64,000 bases of DNA from Campylobacter sp. VBCF_01 NA2 (GCF_027797205.1 NZ_CP115607.1:992001-1056000); one strand, 5' to 3'. Numbered from the stretch's first letter, positions 32,337 to 41,131 are shown. Program-made: numbers and translations. The notes: generated by a model from the letters alone, not told the origin.

Positions 32337-34282
32337 AAAATTTTGCCAAATTTTTATTTGTTTGTGGCTTTGCGTTTGGCTTTGCGAACGCTAACGACGC
32401 TGAGTGCCTAGGTGGGGATGCCAAAGAGTGCTTCGCAAGCGCGAAAGCCTACGAGCAAAGTGGAGATAACGCAAAGGCGCAGGAATTTTACCAAAAAGCC
32501 TGCGAGCTAAACTATGCCGTGGGTTGCAACAAGGCTGGCGCGATTTTTGCCTCAAAGCAAGAAAACGAAAATGCAAAAACGCTATATCTCAAAGCTTGCG
32601 ATCTAAACCACCACGAAAGTTGCGTAAATTTGGGCGAAATTTACGAAAACGAGGGAAATTGCAACAAAGCAAGTGAAATTTACAAAGATACCTTTGAAAA
32701 CAAAAAATTTAAACCCGCCCAGGCAAAATTTGAAGCCCTTGTTGGCAACGAAAAATGTATGAGCGACGAGATAAAAAGGCAAAAAGAAGAGGCTCAAAAA
32801 GAGATCGATGCTAAAATCAAAGCCCTAAAACCACTCGAAGCCTTGGAAGATAAAGCATGCGAGCCAGGGGACGGCAGGAAATACTACCTACAAGGCATAA
32901 ACTACGAAAACAACCAAACCGTAAGCGAAGCTGTAATGCTAAAAGTCTTTCAAAAATCCTGCGATTGTGGCGAGGCGAAATCTTGCGATGAAGTGGCAAA
33001 TATCTATATGAAAAACTACAACAATTTATCGAGCAAAGACAGAGAAACCGCGCTAAATGCTACCAAACGCGCCTGCGACGGAAATATCGTAACAGGCTGC
33101 CAAAAACAAATCGTCGCAACCGAGCGATCTATGGGGATTTTCGATATCAAAGACAGACAAGAAAAAGAGCGTAAAATCGACGAGCTAAAAGAAAAAATCA
33201 TAGTTTTAACCGCAAATCACGAAAAACTTTGCAAGGCTGGAAGTGGGCTAGAAAACGCGCTAAATTGCCATTGGTTGGCTGATTTTTATCTCTCAACCGA
33301 CAGAGATCACGAAGTAGCCGAAGCTGCAAGGCTATATGATAGAGCGTGCGGGCTAGATATCAACGGCAGCTGCTACATGGTGGGCAAAATCTACCTAGAC
33401 GGCCACAATAGTCGCACCAACCCAGACGATACGATAAATGTGGATTTTGGTAAAGCAAGAAGTTTTTACCGCAAGGCTTGCGATGCGGATGTCAAAATCG
33501 CATGCAAAAATTTAGGCGCGCTATACACACTTAGCGAATTTGAGAAAGACTGCGACGCAAACAGCTCTGATGCGTGCTTGCAAGCAGGCAAAATGCACGC
33601 ACGCGGAAACGAAAGTGAGAGATATTTCCAATACATTGCGCCAAATTTAGCCAAAGCACAAGAATTTTACAAAAAAGCCTGCGAGCTAAACAACTACGAA
33701 GCGTGCAATATCTGGGGTATGAACGCAGCAGAAATCGAATACAAAAAAGAAAGCTACAAATATGACGAAGCCAAAAATGCGCTTTTTAAGGCGTGCGATA
33801 ACGGTGTGCAAAAAGCGTGCGCAAATTTAGAAAAATGGGTCGAACTTCGGGATTTGGAGAATTCTTGCGAAAAAAATAATGTCGAGGATTGTTTGAAACT
33901 TGCTAATTTATACTGGAATGGATATGGACGCAACTCATATATGACTAGAATTAAACCTGATAACAGAAAAGCGACAAAAACCTACAAAAAAGCTTGCGAG
34001 TTAGAAAATACGAGTGCTTGTTATTACGCTGGAAATATTTATTACAAAGGCGATGTCGCAAGACAGGATTATGATATAGCAATGGAATTTTACAAAAAAG
34101 CTTGCGATGGCGAATTTGCTTTGGCTTGCAGAAGTTTGGGTGCCATGTATTATGATGGCGTAGGCGTAGAGAAAAATATGGCAAAAGCTGCCGAGTATTA
34201 CGGCGAGGGGTGCGATCTGGGCGATAATTCAGAGCGATACAACTCATGCGAAATGTATAAAAAAGCAAAAAATGCGAAATAA
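32333..34282 (+). CDS. Large Sel1-repeat, cysteine-rich periplasmic protein
   Basis: 649 residues with a signal peptide cleaved near FANA-ND. It has at least ten Sel1/Hcp-type units with paired cysteines (CELNYAVGC, CDLNHHESC, CDCGEAKSC, CGLDINGSC, CDADVKIAC, CELNNYEAC, CELENTSAC, CDGEFALAC). A Lys/Glu-rich segment around residues 140-170 and another near 275-290 interrupt the array. Likely an elongated disulfide-bonded scaffold. Translational coupling to the ABCG-like permease implies a shared function, perhaps substrate capture or link to the cell wall. Paralogous in design to the smaller Sel1 protein in the glycan locus. Confidence 0.88.
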   Translation: MKNFAKFLFVCGFAFGFANANDAECLGGDAKECFASAKAYEQSGDNAKAQEFYQKACELNYAVGCNKAGAIFASKQENENAKTLYLKACDLNHHESCVNLGEIYENEGNCNKASEIYKDTFENKKFKPAQAKFEALVGNEKCMSDEIKRQKEEAQKEIDAKIKALKPLEALEDKACEPGDGRKYYLQGINYENNQTVSEAVMLKVFQKSCDCGEAKSCDEVANIYMKNYNNLSSKDRETALNATKRACDGNIVTGCQKQIVATERSMGIFDIKDRQEKERKIDELKEKIIVLTANHEKLCKAGSGLENALNCHWLADFYLSTDRDHEVAEAARLYDRACGLDINGSCYMVGKIYLDGHNSRTNPDDTINVDFGKARSFYRKACDADVKIACKNLGALYTLSEFEKDCDANSSDACLQAGKMHARGNESERYFQYIAPNLAKAQEFYKKACELNNYEACNIWGMNAAEIEYKKESYKYDEAKNALFKACDNGVQKACANLEKWVELRDLENSCEKNNVEDCLKLANLYWNGYGRNSYMTRIKPDNRKATKTYKKACELENTSACYYAGNIYYKGDVARQDYDIAMEFYKKACDGEFALACRSLGAMYYDGVGVEKNMAKAAEYYGEGCDLGDNSERYNSCEMYKKAKNAK

Positions 34283-34284
34283 AA

Positions 34285-34313
34285 TTTATGGGCGAGTTTT
34301 ACTCGTCCATAAA
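34285..34313 (+). terminator. Hairpin after the Sel1 gene
   Basis: TTTATGGGCGAGT and ACTCGTCCATAAA form a 13-bp stem with one G-T pair and a three-base loop, directly after the stop codon. The following AATTTAATAT is only weakly T-rich. Confidence 0.65.
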
Positions 34314-34390
34314 AATTTAATATAATTTTCCAAATTCCAAGTACTACGCGTAAAATTTATGTATTAAGCTTAAATTCAGCAAATTTTAAC

Positions 34391-34405
34391 GGGGGGGGCT
34401 ATAAT
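34391..34405 (+). promoter_or_regulatory. Promoter with an 8-G tract next to the -10 box
   Basis: GGGGGGGG occupies 34391-34398 and TATAAT 34400-34405. The run therefore lies in the spacer between -35 and -10 positions of the promoter for the membrane-protein gene 28 bases further on. Runs of eight or more G slip frequently in Campylobacter, and a change in length here would alter promoter geometry. Confidence 0.65.
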
Positions 34406-34433
34406 CACTCTTTATTTTTTCTAAGGAGTTTTT

Positions 34434-35057
34434 ATGGAAGATGAAAAAATCATAGTTATCAATCAAGGTAGTGGCAATACGGCTGGAATTTTGGCTATCG
34501 TATTTGCTATTTTAGGAATTTTCTTTTTAGGAATTTTATTTGTTCCGCTTGCTCTTGTTTGTGCGATTATCGCTACGATTAAGGCGATTAAAGGAGTTGC
34601 TTCAAAATTAGTTGCGATTATTTCTTGGATATTAATCATTATCGCCTTTGCTACTTCACCAATGCTACTAGGTATGCTTAGCATTGGGATGACTAGACAA
34701 GAAGTAAAAACAACACCAATTGGACTTGCTTACTCGCAAGAGTTTGAAACTGCACTAAAACAGATAAGAGATGATTTTTCTTTGCGTGGAGAATTTAGGG
34801 ATTTACAATCTATGACCACGGTTAGACATTTTAAAGATGAAGCATTAAAACAAAAACTTGAAGTAGGCAAACCAATAGAATATAGTGTAGGCTTGAAATC
34901 AAAGGGGCAAATAGAATTTTGCGCTCAGATGGTTTTGAAAGAAAGTGGCAGTAAATACATTATAGAAACAAAAAATATAAATGAAAATAAAGACATTTGC
35001 AGAGAACTACATAATGCCGAACTCTATAAAAAACTAAAAACTTTTGAAATAAATTAA
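34434..35057 (+). CDS. Uncharacterised membrane protein (DUF4190-like N-terminus)
   Basis: 207 residues. SD AAGGAG is five bases before the ATG. Three hydrophobic segments (about 17-35, 37-51, 55-80) with the GILAIVFAILG and LALVCAIIATIKA pattern of DUF4190-like proteins, then a soluble domain of about 120 residues with two cysteines (KGQIEFCAQM; KDICREL). No known function. The base composition is lower in G+C than the flanking rho and transporter genes, and expression may be phase-variable because of the G8 tract in its promoter. Confidence 0.75.
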   Translation: MEDEKIIVINQGSGNTAGILAIVFAILGIFFLGILFVPLALVCAIIATIKAIKGVASKLVAIISWILIIIAFATSPMLLGMLSIGMTRQEVKTTPIGLAYSQEFETALKQIRDDFSLRGEFRDLQSMTTVRHFKDEALKQKLEVGKPIEYSVGLKSKGQIEFCAQMVLKESGSKYIIETKNINENKDICRELHNAELYKKLKTFEIN

Positions 35058-35077
35058 AATTGTAGAAGATAAAATAA

Positions 35078-35113
35078 AAATTTTGCTTTTGCTTTTGTGC
35101 AAAAGCAAAATTT
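35078..35113. terminator. Bidirectional terminator between the membrane protein and rho
   Basis: Perfect 15-bp stem AAATTTTGCTTTTGC / GCAAAAGCAAAATTT with a six-base loop, touching the rho stop codon. On the minus strand it is followed by TTTTATCTTC, so it can end rho transcription; it also faces the convergent gene. Confidence 0.75.
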
Positions 35114-36469
35114 CTACTGCTCGTTCATAATCGATAAAAGTTCTGCGTTGTTTTTGGTTTTTAGGATTTTTGGGTATAAAAATTTCAGTGCCTCGACATC
35201 GTCCATAGTAGAGACCACAGAACGAATAGCCCAAATTTTCTGCAAATTTTGCGCACCTTGGAGCAACTCTTCTTTTCTCGTGCCTGATTTTGTGATATTA
35301 ATCGCTGGGTAAATTCGGCGATCGCTGATATTTCTATCTAGGATAATCTCGCTATTTCCGGTGCCTTTGAACTCCTCGAAAATCACATCGTCCATACGAG
35401 ATCCAGTTTCAATTAGCGCAGTCGCCACGATAGTAAGCGATCCGCCGTTTTCGATATTTCGCGCCGCTCCAAAAAAGCGTTTTGGTTTGTGAAGTGCGTT
35501 GGCATCGACACCACCGCTTAGCACCTTACCGCTAGCTGGGGTTACGGTGTTGTAAGCGCGCGCAAGGCGAGTAATGCTATCGAGCAAAATCACCACATCT
35601 TTGCCAATTTCGACGGCGCGTTTTGCCTTTTCGATCACGAGTTCAGCCACGCGCACATGGTTAAACGCAGGCTGATCGAAAGTCGAGCTAAACACCTCAC
35701 CACGCACACTGCGCTCCATATCGGTAACCTCTTCTGGTCTTTCATCTACCAAAAGCACCAAAAGCTCGACCTCTGGGTGATTTCTCGTAATTCCGTTTGC
35801 CAGCTCCTTCATAAGCTCAGTTTTACCTGTGCGAGGCGGAGCTGTGATGAGCGCACGCTGACCCTTGCCAATCGGCGTAAAAAGATCTAGCACACGACCA
35901 GTTAGCTTCATTGGATCGTATTCGAGCTGTAATTTTTCAGTTGGAAAAAGCGGAGTTAGATTATCAAAAAGCGGTCTTTCTCTGGCTTCTTGGATTGATT
36001 TGTAATTAATCGCTTCGATTTTTAAAAGCGCGTAATATTTCTCTTGATCTTTTGGTTCTCTGACCTGTCCTGTAACGATATCGCCCACACGAAGGGCAAA
36101 TTTGCGAATTTGGCTTAGGCTGACATAAGCGTCATTTGCGCTGTCGCTAAGGTTTGAGTCGATTCCTCGCAAAAAGCCGTATCCCTCAGGCGTAACCTCT
36201 AAAATTCCAGTAAATAAAATAAATCCGCCCTGTTTTGTCTGCATGCGAAGTATCTCAAACACGAGCTCTTGGCGGCGAAATTCGCGAGAATTTTCCACAC
36301 CTAGCTCATCAGCGATTGCGACAAGGTTTTCTAAATCCATAGCGCGAAGCTCTTCGATTTGATATCCCTCTACTGGGACATGAGTTTTAGCATGAACTTT
36401 TTTCGTGTGATTTGGTGCTTGTGGGGCGGTTTGGGTTTGTTGGGTTGAATTTTCCTTAGTGTTTTCCAT
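35114..36469 (-). CDS. rho: Transcription termination factor Rho
   Basis: 451 residues. A Gln/Thr-rich N-terminal tail (1-30), Rho N-domain, RNA-binding cold-shock domain (about 80-155), and the ATPase with P-loop APPRTGKT (210-217), [11 protein letters not shown] and the Q-loop region. Hexameric RNA helicase that ends transcription of untranslated RNA. Followed at once by a strong hairpin. Confidence 0.97.
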   Translation of the reverse strand: MENTKENSTQQTQTAPQAPNHTKKVHAKTHVPVEGYQIEELRAMDLENLVAIADELGVENSREFRRQELVFEILRMQTKQGGFILFTGILEVTPEGYGFLRGIDSNLSDSANDAYVSLSQIRKFALRVGDIVTGQVREPKDQEKYYALLKIEAINYKSIQEARERPLFDNLTPLFPTEKLQLEYDPMKLTGRVLDLFTPIGKGQRALITAPPRTGKTELMKELANGITRNHPEVELLVLLVDERPEEVTDMERSVRGEVFSSTFDQPAFNHVRVAELVIEKAKRAVEIGKDVVILLDSITRLARAYNTVTPASGKVLSGGVDANALHKPKRFFGAARNIENGGSLTIVATALIETGSRMDDVIFEEFKGTGNSEIILDRNISDRRIYPAINITKSGTRKEELLQGAQNLQKIWAIRSVVSTMDDVEALKFLYPKILKTKNNAELLSIMNEQ

Positions 36470-36533
36470 TGTTCCTCTTTGAAATTTGAAGATTTAAAAT
36501 TTGGCGGTAAAAGGTAGCTGTAATTATAAAATT

Positions 36534-37469
36534 TTATTCCTTAAACGCACCAAATTTTAGAATTTTTTGTTGTCTGCGAGTGATAATCTCATCAATTGAG
36601 AGATTTGCTAGCTTGTCAAGCTCGGCTAAAACATAGTTTCCTAGCAGTTTTGCTGTACCGTCTCTGTCCCTGTGAGCGCCCATTTTAGGCTCTTCGATGA
36701 CATCGTCGATTAGATCAAGCTCTTTTAACTCCTCAGCGGTAATCTTTAACGCTTTTGTCGCTGCTTCGCTTTTTTCTGGATCGTTCCACAAAATCGCCGC
36801 ACAGCCCTCTGGCGAAATAACTGAAAAGATTGAGTTTTGTAGCATTGCTAATTTATCAGCTACGCCGATAGCTAGCGCGCCACCGCTTCCGCCCTCGCCG
36901 ATAACTACGGCGATTGTTGGAGTGCGTAGATTGCTAAGTTCGTATAAATTTCGTGCGATTGCCTCGCTTTGTCCGCGCTCTTCGGCGCCGATTCCAGGAT
37001 ATGCACCCGGAGTGTCGATTAAAAATAAAATAGGCAGATTAAATTTTTCGGCTAATTTCGCCACTCTTAGAGCCTTGCGGTAACCTTCTGGGTGAGGCAT
37101 ACCGAAATTTCGCTTTAATTTGTTTTTTGTGCCACGACCCTTTTGTTCTGCGATTACGACGATTTTGCGTGTGCCGATGATACCTAGGTAGCACACAATC
37201 GACGCGTCATCGCGATACGCACGATCGCCGTGGATTTCGTGAGCGTCTTTTAAAAGCGCTCTGATATAATCAATCGCATAAGGACGATCTGGGTGGCGGG
37301 CTAGTTGCAAGCGTTGGTATTCGCTAAGATTTTTGTAAATTTTAGCGACCTCTTTTTCTAAATTTTTGTTTAAAATCTCAACCGCGTCCTCATCGCCACG
37401 AATTTTTGCGTTGGCGATATCATCATCTATTTGTTTAATAGATTTTTCAAAATCAAGATAACTTGCCAT
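36534..37469 (-). CDS. accA: Acetyl-CoA carboxylase carboxyltransferase subunit alpha
   Basis: 311 residues. [43 protein letters not shown] and [17 protein letters not shown] are AccA signatures. With AccD it transfers carboxyl from biotin to acetyl-CoA, giving malonyl-CoA. The start shares one base with the fabF stop; acpP-fabF-accA is a conserved Campylobacter fatty-acid cluster. Confidence 0.96.
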   Translation of the reverse strand: MASYLDFEKSIKQIDDDIANAKIRGDEDAVEILNKNLEKEVAKIYKNLSEYQRLQLARHPDRPYAIDYIRALLKDAHEIHGDRAYRDDASIVCYLGIIGTRKIVVIAEQKGRGTKNKLKRNFGMPHPEGYRKALRVAKLAEKFNLPILFLIDTPGAYPGIGAEERGQSEAIARNLYELSNLRTPTIAVVIGEGGSGGALAIGVADKLAMLQNSIFSVISPEGCAAILWNDPEKSEAATKALKITAEELKELDLIDDVIEEPKMGAHRDRDGTAKLLGNYVLAELDKLANLSIDEIITRRQQKILKFGAFKE

Positions 37470-38689
37470 TATTTCACTCTTTTGAAGATTACAGATCCAT
37501 TTGTGCCACCAAAGCCAAAATTATTGCTCATAACGCAATCAATCTGTGCTTTGCGCGCAGTATTTGGGACATAGTCCAAATCACACTCTGGATCTTTTGA
37601 AATTTGATTGATTGTAGGAGGGATAATTCCACTTTCCATAGCTAGTAGGGCAACCGCTGCCTCGATCGCACCAGCTGCTCCAAGACAATGCCCGATTTGA
37701 CCCTTTGTCGAGCTTACAGCTGGGACATTTGCGCCAAATAACTCTTTTAGAGCTGCTGTTTCGTTTCTGTCATTTACCGCAGTAGATGTGCCGTGAGCGT
37801 TGATATAATCAACCTTTGGCTCGCCAGCCATTTTATAGGCCTTTTTCATAGCGCGAAGCGGACCATCAAGCGTAGGCGAAGTAATATGATACGCATCACC
37901 GCTAGAACCATATCCGATAAGCTCGCCATAAATTTTAGCCCCTCTTGCAACTGCGTCCTCGTAAGTCTCTAAAACAAGCGCAGCTGCGCCCTCTCCCATA
38001 ACAAAGCCATTTCTCTCCCCGTCAAACGGTCTGCTTGCATGCTCAGGATCGTCATTTCTAGTAGAAAGTGCCTTCATAGCGGCAAATCCACCGATACCGA
38101 CAGGGCAAATCGCAGCCTCAGCGCCAACGACTAACATTTTTTTCGCTTCACCGACTTGGATAGTTTTCGCCGCCTCAATGATAGCGTGAGTAGATGCCGC
38201 ACAAGCTGTAACACTGGCTAAATTTGGACCTTTGAGATTGTGATAAATAGAAATAAATCCGCCTAGCATATTTACTAGTGCAGACGGGATAAAAAATGGA
38301 GAAATTCTCCTAGGACCACGCTGCAAACAGACATTTGAGTTGATCTCAATATTCGGCAAACCACCGATTCCAGCGGCTGAGCTGATACCAAACTCATCAG
38401 CGTCAAATTCGCTAAATTTAGCGTCCTGCATAGCCTCTGTGGCAGCTTTTAGTCCTAGTTGAATAAATCTATCCATTTTCTTGATCTCTTTGCCGTCTTC
38501 GACAACCACGCTAGGATCGAAATCCTTAACTTCGGCTGCTATGCTAACTGGAAATTCGCTCGCATCAAAAAGTGTAATCTTGCCTACTCCGGTTTTTCCG
38601 CTGCAAATGTTTTCGAAACTACTTTTTTTATCAAGGCCAAGGGCTGTAATCATGCCAATTCCGGTTACTACGACTCTTTTCAAGATCAA
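37469..38689 (-). CDS. fabF: 3-oxoacyl-ACP synthase II FabF
   Basis: 406 residues. Catalytic Cys in [10 protein letters not shown], histidines in [11 protein letters not shown] and [15 protein letters not shown], and [11 protein letters not shown] at the C-terminus. Condenses malonyl-ACP with acyl-ACP. Twenty-three bases downstream of acpP, whose product is its substrate carrier. Confidence 0.97.
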   Translation of the reverse strand: MILKRVVVTGIGMITALGLDKKSSFENICSGKTGVGKITLFDASEFPVSIAAEVKDFDPSVVVEDGKEIKKMDRFIQLGLKAATEAMQDAKFSEFDADEFGISSAAGIGGLPNIEINSNVCLQRGPRRISPFFIPSALVNMLGGFISIYHNLKGPNLASVTACAASTHAIIEAAKTIQVGEAKKMLVVGAEAAICPVGIGGFAAMKALSTRNDDPEHASRPFDGERNGFVMGEGAAALVLETYEDAVARGAKIYGELIGYGSSGDAYHITSPTLDGPLRAMKKAYKMAGEPKVDYINAHGTSTAVNDRNETAALKELFGANVPAVSSTKGQIGHCLGAAGAIEAAVALLAMESGIIPPTINQISKDPECDLDYVPNTARKAQIDCVMSNNFGFGGTNGSVIFKRVK

Positions 38690-38712
38690 TTCCTTAAAAT
38701 TTAAAATTTAAA

Positions 38713-38946
38713 TTATTTATTTAAGCTTTCTACATAGCTTACGACATCGCCGATTGTTACTAATTTTTCTGATTCGCTATCTGGAATTTCGATGCCAAAT
38801 TTCTCTTCCAAAGCCATTACTAGCTCAACTACATCTAATGAATCAGCGCCCAAATCTTCGATAATTTTTGCTTCTGGTTTTACTTGATCAGGTGCAACGC
38901 TAAGTTGCTCCACAACTACATCTCTTACATCTTCAAATGCTGCCAT
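38713..38946 (-). CDS. acpP: Acyl carrier protein
   Basis: 77 residues, acidic, with Ser36 in [12 protein letters not shown] as the phosphopantetheine site. Carries acyl chains for FabF, FabG and FabI in this window. The SD AAGGAG is close upstream and a TATAAT on the minus strand (38978-38983) is at a suitable distance. Confidence 0.97.
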   Translation of the reverse strand: MAAFEDVRDVVVEQLSVAPDQVKPEAKIIEDLGADSLDVVELVMALEEKFGIEIPDSESEKLVTIGDVVSYVESLNK

Positions 38947-38977
38947 TTGGAACTCCTTTAAAAAAATAACTCGTTAT

Positions 38978-38983
38978 ATTATA
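38978..38983 (-). promoter_or_regulatory. Predicted -10 box for acpP
   Basis: TATAAT on the minus strand, 32 bases before the acpP ATG, in the divergent acpP/WYL interval. Confidence 0.55.
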
Positions 38984-39022
38984 ATAAGTTTGCTTAAAGT
39001 ATCGAAATTTAAACATTTTTAC

Positions 39023-39028
39023 TATAAT
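39023..39028 (+). promoter_or_regulatory. Predicted -10 box for the WYL regulator
   Basis: TATAAT in TTTTTACTATAATACG, 36 bases before the TTG start of the regulator gene. Confidence 0.55.
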
Positions 39029-39063
39029 ACGCGCCCTGACATTATAAAAATTGGAGTTAAATT

Positions 39064-40044
39064 TTGAGTAAAGATAGCTCGGTCAAACGCGTGATCGAAA
39101 TCATATATGATTTGCAAAAAGGCAGTGTGCTAAATCTGGCGAATTTAGCGGATAAATACAGCGTCAGCGAGCGCACGCTAAGGCGAGATTTGGAGGTCAT
39201 CAAAGAAATTTTTGGCGATATTTTCGTGCATTTAGGGGGCGGAAATTACCAAAGCTCACAAAAAGCGATTTTTGAAAATATGCTAAATTCGAGCGAATTT
39301 TTTATGCTTAAAGAAATCATAAAACTCTTTCACAAATCCAGCCTAGAAATTTCGAAAAATTTAAGCAAATCCATGCAAGATAAAATTTTAAAAAACCTAG
39401 ATGAGAGCCCATATATCTTTAAACACAAGCCTTACGAGGAAATTTTTGCTAGGCGGGAAGTGTTTAAAATTTTAGAGCGCGCGATAACTTATAAAAAAGA
39501 AATTTCGTTTAAATACACAAACGCGGGCAAAATTTCACACTTTACAATCCAGCCGTATAAAATAATGTTTATGGAGCAAAATTTCTACCTCGCAGGACTG
39601 CAAAAACGCCCGCACAAGCACGCGCATGTGATTTTTCGAATCGCGATGATGAGCGAGGTCAAATTTAGCGGGCACGAATTTAAGCGCGACCAAAATTACC
39701 TAGATTTTTTGCATTTCATAAACTCGCCATGGGCAAGCTATTCGCCGAATTTCAGGGCGAATTTAATCAAAGTAATTTTGCAAATCCCGCAAGAGCACGC
39801 CAAGTATTTTAGGCTCAAAAAATTCTACCCTACCCAAGAAATCATTTGCGAAAACGATGACGGGAGCATAAATGTCGAATTTAGCGTGACAAATTTCGCC
39901 GAAATTTTAAACATCATCAAGCAGTGGCTTCCGCGCATAAAAGTCCTAGCCCCACGCAAGCTAGAAGGTATCGTAAAGGGCATAGCTAGGGACTTTTATG
40001 AGAATACACACGGAAAACTCCCGCCACAAAAGCCAAATTCCTAG
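39064..40044 (+). CDS. WYL-domain transcriptional regulator (DeoR-type HTH)
   Basis: 326 residues from a TTG start; GGAG lies eight bases upstream. N-terminal winged helix (LADKYSVSERTLRRDLEVIKEIFG), then a WYL domain with YKIMFMEQNFYLAG, RIAMM and a WCX-like C-terminal segment. WYL proteins are ligand- or nucleic-acid-responsive regulators, many of them near defence loci, but in C. jejuni I recall a regulator at this spot beside acpP, so it may be core. Target unknown; the structured interval follows directly. Confidence 0.87.
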   Translation: MSKDSSVKRVIEIIYDLQKGSVLNLANLADKYSVSERTLRRDLEVIKEIFGDIFVHLGGGNYQSSQKAIFENMLNSSEFFMLKEIIKLFHKSSLEISKNLSKSMQDKILKNLDESPYIFKHKPYEEIFARREVFKILERAITYKKEISFKYTNAGKISHFTIQPYKIMFMEQNFYLAGLQKRPHKHAHVIFRIAMMSEVKFSGHEFKRDQNYLDFLHFINSPWASYSPNFRANLIKVILQIPQEHAKYFRLKKFYPTQEIICENDDGSINVEFSVTNFAEILNIIKQWLPRIKVLAPRKLEGIVKGIARDFYENTHGKLPPQKPNS

Positions 40045-40077
40045 CCAAATTTAATGACAAATTCAGGCTAAATTCCC

Positions 40078-40503
40078 TGCGCAAATAGGCGAAATTCTGT
40101 TTTATTTCTACCCCCAAACTACCGCCCTAGCGAGCATATCAGCCTAGTCCAAACAAGCAAGATCAAGGAAAAAAACTTATAAAACCTTACCTAGGATTTT
40201 AAATAACTTTAAGGCGCGCAAAACTAGCACGCATCATAAAATTTCAACTTTGCGAAAACTAAATTTGAAATTTAATCTTTGCATTTTAAACTATAAATTT
40301 TGCACTTTAAGCGGCTCAGGAAACAAGCCTGATTCTGGTTATGAGCCAGATGAGATACACAGTCTCTAAAAGATTTAGCAGATCTTTATAGTTTGTTAGC
40401 GCGCCGTTTTTTGCCAAGTGGCGCTTTCTTGGTCTCCTTTTTCGCTCATTTTCGATATGCTCGCTAGGGCGGTATCAAATCTCGAATTTCGCCCTATTTC
40501 GCA
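40078..40503. repeat. Element bounded by long inverted repeats
   Basis: Outer arms 40078-40097 and 40484-40503 are complementary apart from a one-base shift (TGCGCAAATAGGCGAAATTC against TGCGAAATAGGGCGAAATTC). Inner arms 40120-40140 and 40454-40474 are perfectly complementary over 21 bp (left arm TACCGCCCTAGCGAGCATAT plus C). Further in are GGCGCGC/GCGCGCC (40213-40219, 40399-40405) and AAACTATAAA/TTTATAGTTT (40288-40297, 40385-40394). This fits either a MITE or the outer helices of a large structured RNA. Confidence 0.7.
40316..40387 (-). ncRNA. Chain of four hairpins with 7-base anticodon-like loops (putative RNA)
   Basis: Read on the minus strand: AAAGAT-CTGCTAA-ATCTTT, two bases, GAGA-CTGTGTA-TCTC, one base, TCTGG-CTCATAA-CCAGA, one base, TCAGG-CTTGTTT-CCTGA. 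All stems are perfect, all loops are seven bases and begin CT, like positions 32-33 of tRNA anticodon loops; the third equals a tRNA-Met (CAU) anticodon arm. Spacings of two and one base mimic tRNA positions 8-9 and 26, but no acceptor stem or TTCRA T-loop exists. The same bases lie in an open frame without a start codon, so coding remnant is an alternative. Transcription is not shown. Confidence 0.4.
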
Positions 40504-40516
40504 AACCTGCGCGAGG

Positions 40517-41131
40517 TTAGATTTCAATCATCGTTTTAGCGTTGATTTCAGACAGACTCAAATCAATCTCGCTTAAAAGCGTGGCTAGCTCGTCTTTTTG
40601 CGCGATCGCTTTTTCCAAAGTAAGTGGCGAGATAATCTCGATTTTATAGGCATCGCGGAAGCTTTTTAGAGTTTGTTCGATAGTATCTTTTGGTAAGGTG
40701 TTTTTGGCTGTGCCATAGATAGATTCTAGCGTTTTTTGCGCCTTTTCCTCGGTTTTGGCTTCCTCTTTTTCCTTGATTTTCGCCGCCTCATCAAGGCAAG
40801 CAATCATCATAGATAATTCATCGATCCAGGCGCTCACAATGCCCTTGTATTCGATAGCCTCGATGATAGACAGCTCTTCTTTGCCGATTTTAATGGTGTT
40901 TTGCACATTTGCCTTGGCAACTGCACCTTTGAGCGCGCGTTTTTTCTTGCGCAAATCCGCCCTGCTATCCAGCACGCCATTGGCGTATTTTAAGAAATCT
41001 TGCGGAGTTTGGTTGCTAGCATTTACCAAAACGCCATTTATTGCGACTTTGGCTAATTTGTAATCCCCACCTTGCAACTTTTTATCAATCAACTTAATCT
41101 CGGCCAACGCTCTTGTGAGTGAAATTTCCAT
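40517..41131 (-). CDS. Hypothetical helical protein
   Basis: 204 residues from the ATG preceded by AAGGAG at six bases; an earlier ATG ten codons upstream lacks a site. N-terminus MEISLTRALAEIKLIDKKL resembles the opening of small helical proteins seen in phages and Gram-positive genomes, but I cannot name the family. Middle part is basic (LRKKKRALKGAVAK), then a Lys/Glu coiled segment (about 135-155). No signal or membrane segment. It reads toward the inverted-repeat element, which begins 14 bases beyond its stop, so the element could be in its 3' UTR. Confidence 0.65.
   Translation of the reverse strand: MEISLTRALAEIKLIDKKLQGGDYKLAKVAINGVLVNASNQTPQDFLKYANGVLDSRADLRKKKRALKGAVAKANVQNTIKIGKEELSIIEAIEYKGIVSAWIDELSMMIACLDEAAKIKEKEEAKTEEKAQKTLESIYGTAKNTLPKDTIEQTLKSFRDAYKIEIISPLTLEKAIAQKDELATLLSEIDLSLSEINAKTMIEI

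Larger units (their letters stand above)
40045..40516. other. Gene-free interval with nested inverted repeats
   Basis: 472 bp between the convergent WYL and unknown-protein genes. No ORF with a credible start. It contains the inverted-repeat-bounded element described next, with four consecutive hairpins in its centre. Confidence 0.7.

Noticed and set aside
40316-40387. A genuine tRNA-Met gene on the minus strand
   Set aside because: The anticodon arm and D-arm-like spacing fit, but the acceptor strands do not pair, the T-loop lacks TTCRA and the variable loop would be one base. I report it as tRNA-like only.
40396-40449. A 17-codon ATG-started ORF (MSEKGDQESATWQKTAR) inside the inverted-repeat element
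   Set aside because: No ribosome site before the ATG and too short to judge; likely chance in an interval with several overlapping frames.
39064-41131. A defence island controlled by the WYL regulator
   Set aside because: No nuclease, helicase, methylase or toxin gene is present, and I recall a regulator beside acpP in C. jejuni, so the WYL gene may be core.
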